Assembly (NCBI GenBank): GCA_903813345.2
Contig: CAIIXF020000002.1
Location: 30,868,926-30,932,925 of the forward strand
DNA: 64,000 nt
Origin: Owenia fusiformis
Taxonomy: Eukaryota; Annelida; Polychaeta; Sabellida; Oweniidae
Direction of reading: 5' to 3'
Shown here in pieces: positions 1-14,100 of this stretch (position 1 is its first letter; each line of letters opens with the position of its first letter). The position numbers were made by a program, and so were the translations under genes. The notes below the pieces were generated by a model that was given only the letters and a program-made list of their open reading frames with translations, searched no databases and was not told the DNA's origin.

Positions 1-1738
1 ACCAGTGTCTTATTTTTGAAAAATATGTCTCATTGAACTACAACCAACAACAAGTAGGCCTAAACTCCCGCCTAAACTTAGACCTAAAGCATCAGGCCTA
101 AAGCATAAATGCTGGCAAGATCGTTTCAAAGTTCAGTTAGTTTCAGTAACTAAGTCAACATACGAAATTCGGATGTTCCTCAATATTTACTGAGCTTGGA
201 TGAAGCAAATATTTTGAAAGTTGTAACTTCGAATGTAAATCTCATACCCATTTGTTATTATACGAGTATATTGTTGATATTTGTTGATAATTGTTGACGT
301 TTTTCTTTTGGAGTACACATTGCAGGATCACAGAACCTTGCCTTGTTCGAAATGCGCGAAAAGTGTATTGTTAATACTTGACGTTGTTCTTATATTCGGA
401 TGTGATTGACGTTCTCGGTAATAGCCCACCTGTAACTTCCAACTTAATTTATTTTCGAAAGCCAAATATGATGGTCAAGAATTCATATTAAGGTCACAAG
501 TTGATGCATACATCATATGTGTACATTAAATGTCGAACACATGCCGACTTACATTTATATAAATATCAGTTATCATCTAACCCGATGAGTCTAATGTTTC
601 ATTTTAATTTATAATTATGGTCTCATATTTGAGTATGATTTCAGATGAGGCCCAAACAAAGCAATGAAAATGCATAAAACCTCTTGTGAAAATTCGAACG
701 ATTTTTTAAGAATCCAAAGTGCTCCCCGGGATTGTAAATTTCGTTTTGTGCAATCAAAATAATAGCGGGTAGTTTGAATTTTTGTTTTAGTTTATAGCTG
801 GCACCTCTGAATTTAAAGACATTTGATCTAAATGAAAAGTACATGCATTTTCTGGCGATCCATCATGATAAAAGGCTAAATATTGCGAAAAAACACGGGT
901 TGATACCTGACATTTGGAATTTTAATTTCCTACATAATAATCGAGGTTGAACATAAACAATGTTGAACATAAAACATTGACACAGTTACTGTCTATTTAT
1001 CATGGAATCACTTTAGGAAAACATTATTAATGATTTAAGTTATAATGTATTCCAAGAAACGTATCAATGTAAAAAATGGCACCTTTAGATATCAGCATCT
1101 ACAAAATTATCTAAAACAGAGATATGTAGCATTCGTTGGCATGTGTCAGTGAGTAAGAAGAATACATTTATTACATTTACTACCCTCAATATGAACCCTG
1201 CATGAATCCTGAAGGTTAGAATCATTTGTAAACTTCCTTACATATGAATCCTGATTGTATTTAAAGAGACATGCTTGCTTGCGTCTTACTGAACATTGCA
1301 AAACACCATTTCACTGCATGACTGTATAATATTTCGGATGGGAAAATTATCATTATTAATTGTGGTTTCCTATTCATAATATTCTTTTCCGGCGATATAA
1401 TGATAAATATCCCATATAAATACAGACATAATTGAAGGAATTATTCACTAATAGATTTTTAGAAGTATCATTATTTCGATGATTGTGTCACTTTGTTTTT
1501 TGTTATTTCTTGTTATTTTGCGACTGTGGTCATTTTCTGTTCGATTTCCTCCACCAAAAGAGAACAAAATTATCTTCTTATAAACTGCTGAAATTAATTA
1601 AACGTTGAAATGTGCTGCACATTAGACTGATATAATGAAGAGAGAGCAGCTGAACATGGGCGACATCTTGTGATTAGAATTTTATCAAAAGTACACTACA
1701 TGTAAATACATGCGCAAACTAGAGCTTGGAACACAAAA
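1..1738. other. Upstream region of the netrin-like gene; no gene seen
   Basis: The sequence is AT-rich, with no convincing exon on either strand. The promoter of the netrin-like gene may lie here. A TATA-like GATATAAT occurs near 1630, but it is too common in such DNA to call. Confidence 0.4.
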
Positions 1739-2150
1739 ATGGTGGGAAGGTTTTGTAAAGTATTGATTGGATTGGTGTATCTAAGATTACTCCTAGATGT
1801 GTGTACCGCTCAAGGAGTTTACAGTCGGTGCTATGACACAGAAGGCCGGGCAAAGAGTTGCATGCCTGGATATGAAAACGCTGCTTTCAATGTCCCGGTG
1901 AAAGCAACAAATACGTGTGGAGAAAAAAGTGTTTCAAATGAAAACGGAGAACCAATTGAGTATTGTAAAAAGACGGGTTACACACAGAACACGTGTTCTA
2001 TATGTAATGCTAGTGATGCAGGACTTTCACACCCAGCTACGAATATCAACGATCTAGACAACTATGTCACCAAGACATGGTGGCAATCCGAGACAATGTT
2101 ACAGGGAAATGTACAATATCCCAGCATGGTCAACATCACACTCAATCTAG
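1739..2150 (+). CDS. Exon 1: signal peptide and first half of laminin N-terminal domain
   Basis: The ATG begins a hydrophobic signal peptide ending near a CTA-type cleavage site (residue 24). The rest carries conserved laminin gamma landmarks: NAAFNV, TNTCG, the CSICNA cysteine pair, and TWWQSETML. The donor is CTAG|GTACGT, leaving one base of a glycine codon. Confidence 0.92.
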
Positions 2151-5100
2151 GTACGTTTACGTCAATTAAACATTTACATATACAATAATTATCATTAATT
2201 TGCATTTGGAAGGGTTTTTGTATCTCCAAAGTTAAAGTACTTGAAATTCAAAAATACAGACAAGCTACGCTATAGCTATGCTCTTAATACAAAATGTGAT
2301 TCCATGTTTAATTGTATGGATGCTACCCTGCGTGCAGAGTCTAGTTAAACTACAGAGACGAAGCTCTCTTTTAAGAAGTGAAGTCAAACGAATGCAAAGG
2401 GTATATGGATACATGCTAGATGACAAAACTGTAGAGAACTAAATTGGTAACTAAATTTGAGTTGATTCTCCATTTACGACTCAAACGACATCAATGTGGT
2501 AAATTGAATTTATAATTCAATTTTGCGTCTTCAGGTGTACAGTTAAATACATAGCTTGGTGTTCTTATCATTTTCAAAGTCCAACGATATAACTCATTAA
2601 ATAACGTTTAGCCTAGATATGACATCTCAGAATTCAAGTGGTGGTTTCCAATTTCGGATTCTACGGATAAAGAGCGCTGCTTTTTCAGTAATAAGTTAGT
2701 AAATAGTGCAACGATAATACTTATAAGTTATTTGATGATTTGAAGTGCAATACAGGATCCTGCTCTTGACATTCTGTACGAATGTCTCGAGCAGAATATA
2801 TCCTGTTCTGCGCTTCATATCATATAACGATATAACGTTTGTATCGTGTGATCTTAGGCGCGATCCCCAAGACTTCTCTAGATTTTCCTCTCCGGACCAA
2901 TATTTTCTGTATTGCTAAGATGATGAATGGGGACAATCTCAGTAGCAATACAGATTGGTACTGCACAAGAACTGACCAATCAGAGGGCTTCAATTTACAG
3001 ATCATACGATTAAATGTAACCTGCATAGATTTGGAAACCAGAGGTCCCCTTTGGATCATTCATCAAAGCCCGTCCACGATTGGCGATTAGAAATCATCAA
3101 AAAAGTCATTTTCCGAATTTTAATTAAGTAACAGCGTTGCCAGGCTTTGCTATGCTATCCGATAAATATTTCCGGTAATACTAGACGTGTGGAGGGAATG
3201 TGATAAATACAAAAACTGAACAAATTACATTGACCCCAAAGTATCATTTCAATTTTCATCCAAGCAAGCATGAATCATGTCTAGATCTAAATCAAGAATT
3301 TGTATTTCGTGGCAATATTTGTTCATTAATAAATTTAGTTTTTACTCACGATCTCTTTATGATAATACGATAATTTTTCATCAGAAGGATAATGCTACAA
3401 GATATTATAATAAATTTGCTTTACGGCGACCGTAATTCCCTGAGACCAGTGAATTCCTACGGCAACAGTAGGAAATCTCCGCACGGCGTATCACATTTTA
3501 CAGGCCGTTGAGTCGCTGTAGAAAACATGAAAAAAGAACAACCCTACAGATATTTTCTCTAGGTAGCCTCAAAACAGGGTTCGAGTAAAATGTGTAAAAG
3601 ACCGACCGCATAGGTTTAGCCTCAAATTATTTTCGATTTTGAATACACGTCAATCGTATACTTAAAATATTAGTCCATGGTATGGCTCATAGATATTACA
3701 AATCCGTGGCACCATATATGCATAACGACATTTGAACCGATATTTAGGGAGGGGCTTATGTCCTCATGCTTTGAAAATGCCATTTGGTAAAAAATATTAA
3801 GGCTTTCGGGTCGCATTATGTCTGTCATCACAAGAGGTCAAAAAACGTGAAACTTTTCATGCGCATTTTAGTGCATTTTATGAGACTCAAATTGTAAATC
3901 GAAACTTATATATAATTTAAAGGATTAGGATTACATAGAAATATAATACTATTTTAACGTAAATGTCATTTTTCAATTAGTGCATTGCACTAGGGTACTT
4001 TTCAACGTTTTATTATTTAGAAAAAAATAAGACAGAGCAGATGTGACCAAATTTTGCGAAATATTCAGAAAATCTATAATTAGTAACATATTAGTTTTGT
4101 ACTTATAGAAACAATATATTCACGGAAATATTTTTTGCGTTTTCAAGGGTCAAACAACAGATTATTGTTAATGGTATTCAAAACGTAATCAAATAAAAAT
4201 ATGAAGGATGTATCATTTAAATAATTAATCTAATTTTGGTATTGGAATGTTTACATTTTTAAACTAGATGATTTGCATCGAGGAATAAAGAAGGCGCAGT
4301 CAAATGCTTCGCAAATATCATAGTGTCACAATGCTGTGCTCCCACAATAAAATAACCATGCAATGTTGTAAGAAAGTAAACATTGAATGCATTATAATAT
4401 ATTTCAGTTTTAATTATCGATTGTTTTATAAATGAGAACGCTAGAATGATTGATGAAGAAACCAGAAATCAACTTTCGTGGTTGACGAGTGACTATATTC
4501 AGGACGATTTGATGCAGTAGAGCAAGATTTGTGAAATTCAAAATTGTAATTTAGTTTTTTGAACTGTCCCTTGCGAAGACAAGATTTAGTTTTTGTTTCG
4601 ATCATAACTTGACAAATGTTCGTTCTATTCTAAATGTAAATTTATAAGTGAGAGCCATACTGCCATTAATAAGAACCAGAAACCAACCTTCGTGATGGAT
4701 GAGTGACACCGTTAGAGATGATTTCATTCAGCAGGGCGAGATTGTGAATTATACGAAATTAAAGGTACTCATTTATATTTTATTTCATTGACTATCATCT
4801 GTGTTCACGATATGTATCGTTGTTCCAAGGTGTGACCCTATCAATCATATCAACTCACCCATCGCGTGCAAAGTCCCGATTGGAATTGGGAGAAATTTAT
4901 AGTGTTGCACACATCCAATCTTTCAGACGAACCTCCGATATTTAAAGACGACATCGAATCATTTTTTGTAAGAACGGTTCTCTCAATTTTTTCAGCAATC
5001 CAACATCTCTCGTTTCCGATCTTTCCATTCGAGTTTTAGGAACCCATACTTCATTTTATAATTTGTAACTTTTTATCAAATCAGGCATTATTCATTTGTG

Positions 5101-8100
5101 CACAAACTCTATGTCGCCAAAGCCATGCGAATTGCACTTTTACGAATTGTTGTGAGTGTTGTAAGATACATTTTCCTTTCACGTTGTATATTGATTTGGG
5201 ATAGTTGGATTTTTTTCCATTTGGCAATGAGATCTTAGACGTTTCATTTTCCTGCTATGTTTTGTCATTTTTGGTCTTTCGCATTTGGCACTTGTGCGTA
5301 TATATTCATGACATTTTGGATAGAATTTGGGACAAAATGGCTACTCCCAGGCTATATCTCTTTTGTCTTTATATCGGGTATTGCTAGAAAAACTAGTTTC
5401 TGGGTGAAATTATATGTCACATATGAAGGAGGTTATTTAATTTATACTTGAATACCATGTATTACTCATTTCTGAGTAAATTCTATGCTGAAGAAGTAGT
5501 GAAGAAGTTCAATATCATTGTCAATGTTTTATGTGGAGTGGTAGTCATTGTCCCTGGGTCGTTGCTAATTGTGAGTACTATCCATACACTTTATTTGAGG
5601 GGAGTACAAGTTTCTTTTAACTTCATTCTATATTCTGTATAATCACTGCTACCGACCTAGTTACACAGACGTATCGTCAGTGTATCATGGCGGAACTACT
5701 TCCGGGACTAGGTTTCGGTAAGATTTTTTTATTTCCCGATTTATGTATTTATCATGCAATATGCATCTCACATTTAGTGCAATACATGTATTTATTGTAA
5801 TAGTTGTCTTCGATCGTATGCATTGTGTATTTCACATTTAGTGCAATATTCATATTTATTGTAATATTTGACCATAGTGCAACATCCTACTCACATTAAG
5901 TGCAATATATGAATTTATTGTAATATCAGTCTTCGACCATATGCATGATACAATTCACATTTTGTGCGATATTTGTATTTATTGTAATTTTTGACCATAT
6001 GCAACATGCCACTCTCATTTAGTGCAATACATGTATTTGTTATGCAATATCCATCTCACATTAGGTGCAATATATGTATTTAATATAATGATTGACAATA
6101 TCATTCCATGAACTGCTTATTTATGCCAAACTGATTAATCAGACAATTTATATTTATTTATTTGTATCATTGGTTATTATTGTATAAATTTTTACCAGAG
6201 ACATTTTTTGTCTCTGTCTTTATGAATGTTGACCCAAGCTGCCCATTGGGGGTAGTAATGGGTGACACTCAGATATAATGTATACTGTGTCTCATAAGTC
6301 GGCACCGGCTGGTGATGTTACAAAATGTTGTTTTTATTATGTATTTTATATGTATATTGTAATATCAGTGACACAAAAATAAACTATTTTAAACTAAAAA
6401 CTAAACAGTCACGCTGTGGATAGTAATTTGCCTCGAAGTTAAGGAAGATAGTCTTGTTTGAGAAAGTGTCGATGGTTTTAGGTTTTATATGTTAACGAAG
6501 CCACAATTCAGGTATTTAGTCCCTCGCTTTTGTTACACTGACGAACGACCAATATCAGTGTAATATTGGCAATATTAATGCCGGTCGTCAGTGTAACGAA
6601 AGCGAGGGACTAAATATGTGAAATGCGTCTTCGTTAACATACCAAACCTAAAACCATCTACACATTCTCAAACTAGATTATCTCCCATAACTTCGAGCCA
6701 AATTATAATCCACATCGTGACTTATAAGTAGATTTAAATCGAGAAATAAGAATATCTTACCAAATTCAAATCCCGGAAGTAGTTCAGCCATGATACACTG
6801 ACGATACGTCTGTGTAACTAGGTGGCTAGTAGTGATAATATTTGAAATTTTATAAAAGGTATTCCTTTCAAATAGTGCACTCTGTGATGCTATATTGTTT
6901 TTTTATGTGAGGCGCATCCTATAACGTTTGATTAATCCAAGTTTTTATGTGCACGCGGTCCTAACTTCGACCGTTAATTTGAATTTTTGACCTACCGGAT
7001 GTTTGAAAATCAAGGATTATGAGTCTCATTCTGCACCGTTTTTCTTCAAACTTGTTCCATTCAAAGCATAACAAAAATCCCTTTCTGATGGTACATTATT
7101 CTCTTAATAAGAGACCCTACTTCCAGCGGCATTTTGGTCCCCAGCTGTAAGAAGGCCTTCCGACAGCTGGGGACCAAAACGCTGCGTTAACGAGGGACTC
7201 TTTACAATCAAGTAATGCACCGACATAAAGGCAATTTTGTTTTGCTTTTAATGGTATAAGTTTGAAGAAAAACGGTGCAGAATGAGACTCGCAATCCTTG
7301 ATTTTCAAGCACCTGGTAGGTCAAAAAATCAAATTAACGGTCGAAGTTAGTACCGCGTGATGTGGAGTATTAGGTTTTTTGAGTGCATTTTATACAGTAC
7401 CACATAATAAGCGAGGAATATACTATACTGAAGAAGTTGTTATATCAGTTACGATTTATATGTGAGGTATTCGTGTTTGTGAGTATATTCATGAGGCTAT
7501 TATGTTTTTGATTTTTCATGTGAGATGTTACTTTTTTGCGAATGCATTATGTTAGGCAATATTACCTGTGATTTATAAACGAATCATTAGTTCTATATTA
7601 GAGCTTTCATGAGAGGATTGGTTTATGCGAGTGAATCCAAATGCTATAGTCACTGATTTTTATTTGAGGTATTTTGTTTTGTTTAATGAACAGTGTTCCT
7701 TTTTGTAAAATAATTTCTGGATTTTGCGACCGTTTAAGTTTATGTACTCGAAATACTGAAGGATGTGGGCATTATTTTAGGCATTGTCAATTAAATTGCT
7801 AAAACTGAAGGCTTTAGGTTTGCAGTGGGATGCTGACCCTTTTAAACGTTAAACGAATTATAATATCTATATCAAAGCATTAAGACCAAATTCTAAATAT
7901 TGTATATCTAATATACTATTAGTATTGTTATGAGTATTGGCTCACAATTTGTATTTTTATTCAATTTGTGTTGTAATGACTCGAGTATAATGAGGTGCTA
8001 CTTGGTGTAATGGTCTGGGAATGATGTTTATACTTAGCTCGTGGGTCGGGAGGGGTTGATAGACGTTTGACTTTGGGATTGCTAGTGTTTCTTATGTCAC

Positions 8101-11100
8101 CACCAAGAGTGGTATGACATATTGTTATAGTTTCCAACATAAAGTCCATTGACAGTACATATTCGGCGTTCGGTGTATGTAACGAATATGCGTTGGCATT
8201 TTGCATGTTAATGCTTTGATATTCCCTTATATTAGTATACTCTTGAGCACATTCCATTTGTTGCTGTGCCTTTTCCATTTCCACTTGTGCGTTCATGTTT
8301 TGTTACTTCAGAATTCTGATTTTTTATTAATGTGTAACAAACAGTATAATATAACAACAATTATATTTGTCACTGCGATGCATTACATCGATTCATTTTT
8401 ACATTATTGCCGACATTTCTCAAAGATCCATGTAGTCAAATGTTGAAGATATGGTCCTTATATAAGCAACCAATTCATGTTCAACCATATGCAACAATTT
8501 TCAATCGCAGACGGTATTAGACAAGGAAGAACAACGAGTCTCCCTTTATTGGCAATTGACCCCTGAATACGGCTGTCCATATCTCAAAATGTATTACAAC
8601 TAATTTAGTAAAAAACTGACATATAATAACCATATGTTATTCACAGGTAATAAAGGTGCCAATATATTGATTGCTTCACCAATATCTCCAAAACGACATA
8701 AAATGTTGAAACCTTGATTTTTTATATATAAGGTATTTCAAGGAACACATACCGCAAAATTATAGCCAAGAAACTTGATGTATATATTAAAAATATTTTC
8801 ATGTGATTTTCTTTTAATGTTTGTACTTTAAATTATGAAAAAAATACGAAAAACGTTTTACACGTTTTTTGACCCCTGATAATGACATGCATTATTCGGC
8901 CTAAAAGCCCGCCGTATTTATCACGGCTATACAAAAATAAAACGCGGGACACATGTAGGTATCTAAATATAAGCTCAAATATCATTATGCATATATGGTG
9001 CCACCAACTCCTTAATTAGACGTCCTAGAAATTTCATACCGTGGACTATATGACCAGACACTACGATGTAATGTGCGTTTTCAATCGTGATCCAAAATGG
9101 TTTAACACTTTTAAATCACGACCTAAAAAAGCTGCTGTACTATACTCATTGGATTCCAAGTTGTCGATGCCGTTTCTTCTTATTATTTTGCATCTTTTAA
9201 TCTCTATGTAAAAGACCGACAGCCGACCAAGTGGACCCAACTGTGGAAATTAACTGGTCGGTGGTCGGTCTTTTTCGTAAACCCAGATCTTGAAATGATA
9301 AGTCGGAGTTATAATAATTTCATTTCTACGGTCACCATAGAAGTTAAACAAGCCGTAGCCAACCCGTTTAAAGTTTCAACGGTTACACGTCTGGCGTATA
9401 GTCGATTTGAAGACTGCCAAAATATCTGAAAGTAGCATATCTACGGCAGCCGTAGAAATAATAGACCGTACTGTTACAACTGTTACTAAAAACTTTTTAA
9501 TAAACAATGTATCAGAACCTTGGGACAATTGGCTTTATTTATTTGACCTTCACGGGGTAATGTTTGTTTAAGGAATTAGGAATCTCCATTTACCTGAATA
9601 CAAACAAAATCACTGACAAGTGATATATTGAAGGGTTAAGTCAGGGGGTAGAAACGCGTTCAGTATTTTCGCCTGGTACAACTGGAAATACTCCATTTTT
9701 GATCCAGAGAGAGGTAGGTGTGATTTTACTCGGTATCCTGTGATCGTTTTACAGTGTTTCGATCTAGAAACAGGCTCATCAGATTCCCAGTACATTGAGG
9801 AACACACAATCCTGACAGGCATTCATCTAGAATTTTTGTAATGTGGGGTTAAGCACGGAAATACTTTGATTTTTCCCGATTTCCGAAATGCACGAATCGA
9901 GTCAGATTTCTTTTTATTTACCATTTCATTGACAAGATATGTAAATTTCTTGTGTATGGAATAAGAATACAGCTTCCAGTCGGCAAATTTTATCTTTAAA
10001 ATGATTGAAAATAGAAAAATGATTGAAATGAAAAGAAATACCGGACGAAATAAAAATGTACTGGCCGCAAGTCATCCGGTATTAACAGGCTTGCGTCCAG
10101 TACATTTTTTTTATTTCGTCCAATATTTCTTATTTTCTTTTATCGATCACTTTTAAGCTAAACTGTTATATATAATGCTAAATAGGCCATATCTAAATCT
10201 TCATCATTACCAGGTCTCTAGCATTGTAATTGTCTTTTCCCGTTTGTTTTCCCGAGGCCTTCCTCATATTTGGTCCGCTGGCCTTATCCCCATTCTCCTT
10301 AAAGTTTGGCATGCTATGTTGAGAATTATCGAACAAATCAGTTTTTAAAATTAAATAAATTCCCTAAATGACCTTACGATGCCACCGAAAGTCGTAAGAT
10401 AATTATACGATGACCATAACTTTTATCTCCGCGATAAAACTCTGTCGGCGCCCGGGCGACGTCTAAAAATCGGCCGACGGCGCCCGAATGATGCCCAGGC
10501 TTGCCGGCCGATTTTGGACAAAACAGTTATCATATTAACATTATCAATATAAAATATATTAAACTTTTTGATTGAAGGAAAATCATTCGACATAACCGCT
10601 TTGAGAATCAAGTTCAAGTCTAGTCGTCCAGAAAGTTTTGCCATCTACAACCAGGAAACGGAAGATGGTGACTGGATCCCTTATCAATTTTACAGTGCTT
10701 CCTGTGAGGAAACATATGGAAAAAGCAAACATACACACTGGATTATATCTGGCGCGACAGAAGCAATTTGCACCGATAAATATTCTGATATCTCGCCATC
10801 AACAGGGGGCATTGTTATGTTCAGTACTCTGGAAAAACGACCCGGTGCTCGTAAATTCGAGGAAAGTGACGTCTTGCAGGTATGCTGATACAGTTCAGAA
10901 GTCCGAATTATTGAAGTCGCCATTTTAGATTAAAGTAACCTCTGTTTTCCCCAATGTGTATTAGGCTATGGGCAGAACAAGTGCTAGCCCACAGTATTAA
11001 ATGTATATTATTTCTCTTCATAATTCACAATTGTTTTGAAATCTGACAACACGATAATAGATTAATACATACACTCCCCTCCAGAAGTTTGGCAACCCTA

Positions 11101-14100
11101 ACTCTACCATTGGATTACGTGCTAAAGCCTATTTATGTTTGGATTTTAATGTGCATAGTCTGTAAAGAAAAGACTACTTTTAGGGCTTGAAATATCATTT
11201 TTCTAAAAATTACAATAGGTCGGATATTGATGACAAATCTTATGTAGTTTTGAAAATCGACATTCTAGGCGAGTGGGAGCAGGATCAAATATGGAACTTT
11301 AATTAATAATAATATTGATATGTAGATTCCAAATATGACAATGAAAAGTTTTGAAAAATGGCCCGTTACTATGGAAACGGATGCAAAGTGCCACGCCCAC
11401 TTTTCATTAGCCATAAAGTATGATAAACACAATATTGGCCATAACTTTTTTAATTTTTAACTATTTTTAATGATATTGGTACCATATTGAAGGTAATAAA
11501 ATATCCCGTCACCCTATGTATTATTCAGTCGGTTTCAATTGTTCACCCGGCAATTATGACATCATAATATCCATAAATTTCCATTTTTAGGTATATTTAA
11601 CGAATTGCTCCACATCAATGTCAAATAAATACCTTGGTGAATATTCTTATCAAATAAAATGAGATTATTTTTGTTCACGTTAATGTGCTCTTTCCAGTGA
11701 TACGTTTGATGTTACATAACACTAATACACTTTTATTAAGGTTTAATCAAGCAATGGGTAATAGCAATGAACCATTTTTCAATTATTCTTATTGAAAAGT
11801 ATCTGAATGGCTGGTATGCTCTTCTTTGTATTGGCAATAGTTTTAAAAGTGTCTTTATTATATTGTTCACACATAGACTATTGATGCCAAAACAATGGTT
11901 ATGATGTCATAATGGATAAACAAATGACCATATTAACATGATTTATGCTTGAAGTGAAAAATTTATTATTACGCTTCTCGGATACCAGAATCGATTAATA
12001 TAAGACCAAGAAAGTTAGTCAAAATAGGATTCATCGCCTAAAAAGTACATGGTAACCATGGGAACGAGTGTTTATGGTATGCTTACCAACGTGAAGACTT
12101 TAATTTATCAGTATATCTAGATGGTTGACATACTCTTCTTGTATTGGCAATACATATACCTACTTTAAACCATTATTAAGACGTGGGGCCATTAAAACAA
12201 TCTTATCATATAGTTAATATATGGAATATTGATGCCAAAGCAAGGGTTATGACGTCATAATGTATATGTAAATATAAAGCTAATTAATATAATTTATGCA
12301 GGATGTGAAAGAACTTATTATTACGCTTCTCCTGATACCAATAATGCTAAGATTGCTTAAAAACAAAGAAAGTTACAGTCCAAAATGTTTTTATTGCCTA
12401 AATTGCTGAAAAGTTCACGGTAACCATGGCAACAAGTTTTTATGTTATTCTAACCAACATGCAGCCTTCAATATCAGTATATCCGAAAAGCTTACATACT
12501 CTTGCTTGTATTGGCACTGTATTTACTTTATTTTTAAGAAGTGTAACTAATAAAACACTGTTATTTTATTGTAAATATATGGAAAATCGAGGCCAAAAGA
12601 AGGGCTATGACGTCATAATGGATACGCAAATGAGCCAATTAACATAATTTATGCTTGCGGTGAAAGAACTTATTATTACGCTTCTTCTGATACCAATACT
12701 GCTAAGATTGCTTAAAATCAAAGAAAGTTACAGTCCAAAAAGTATTTATTGCCTAAATTGCTGAAAAGTTCACAGTAACCATGGAAACGAGATTTTATGA
12801 TATTCTTTCCAACATGCAACCTTCAATATCAGTATATCCAAAAAGCCGACACACTCTTGCTTGTATTGGCACTGTATTTACTTATTTTCATTCATTTTTA
12901 AGAAGTGTAACTAATAAAACACTGTTACTTTGTTGTAACTATATGGAAAATTGAGGCCAAAAGAAGGGTTATGACGTCATAATGGATATGCAAATGAGCG
13001 AATTAACATAATTTATGCTTGAGGTGAAAGAACTCATTATTACGCTTCAGCAGATACCAATAATGTAAAGATTTGTTAAAAATCGAGAAAGTTACAGTTT
13101 AAAATGTATTTACCACCAAGTAAGAAATTTAAAAAATGGGCGTGGCTTTTGCGTCCCGTTTCCATAGTGATCGGCCATTTTTCAATTTTTATTATTGTCA
13201 TTTTTGAAATCTACATATTCATATTATGATAGTCAGGTATGATTCATGCGGTTGCAAGCTATCTTAATTAAGGTCAACAAATAAGGCCTTTTTGCTGGAT
13301 CTCCCACTCGCCTATTCCCATGTTTAACCAATGGGAACTGATAGGTTTGTCGCAAGTCATATGGCAAAATATCCAGCTATCCAAGTTAGGGAAAAATTTG
13401 AATTTCCTAACTCTGTTTAACAAAAAAGCATAATTTCTTCACGTTCAACAAAGTTATAGGTCTCCAAAGTCAAAATTATTTTTCAAAAAACTTCTCCCAT
13501 TGAAATTAGACAAGAGGCGTAAAAATGATTTGAAGCTCTTTAACTTTAATGTTCATAAAGTAAACTTAACACTTAGCGTGCAAAAAGTTAAGACAATTCG
13601 ATTAATTTTCTATATTAATTTATTTGGTGAAACATTTACTGAATAGATATCCAGAAATCTGATTGGGGGTGAACCTCATTATTCTGAAAAGGTATAAATT
13701 GATTTGACAACGGTAACTTATATATCATAACGGATATAAAACAATAGCTTAATTCCATTAGCGTACATAGTCATACGAATTAGTTTCTACCTTGGCTATT
13801 ATTTTCAATTATTTAATGAATCTGTAATCATCCTGCTTTAACTTTATTATATAGAAGTGGGTGACTGCTAGAGGTATCAGATTGGTCCTCAGCCGAATCA
13901 ACACATGGGGAGATGAAGTATTTGGAGAACCACAGGTTTTGAAGTCCTATTTCTATGCCATTTCTGACATTTCTGTTGGTGGACGGTGCGTTTTGCTATT
14001 TACTTTAAATAATCATATGTTGACGTACTATGCTCTATAATGTGGTATATACTTTGGAAACATCACCACATTGGGTGTCAATTGGATGCCATTGTAAATA

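Larger units (their letters stand above)
3590..9290. repeat. Two diverged copies of a repeat in opposite orientation bounding 5.7 kb of intron 1
   Basis: A stretch near 3690-3850 reappears, reverse-complemented and diverged, near 8860-9060. The clearest shared core is GGCACCATATATGCATAA (3708 onward), followed in both by a similar ATTTGA and ATATTTAG context and a later GGTCAAAAAACGTG. The outer ends both contain AAAAGACCGAC (about 3598 and 9210). These may be the ends of one old element or two independent insertions. Confidence 0.5.

Noticed and set aside
2820-3090. Overlapping frames of about 80 codons on both strands in intron 1
   Set aside because: Neither strand shows domain-like sequence, and both lie inside the intron with no splice sites keeping phase with the host gene.
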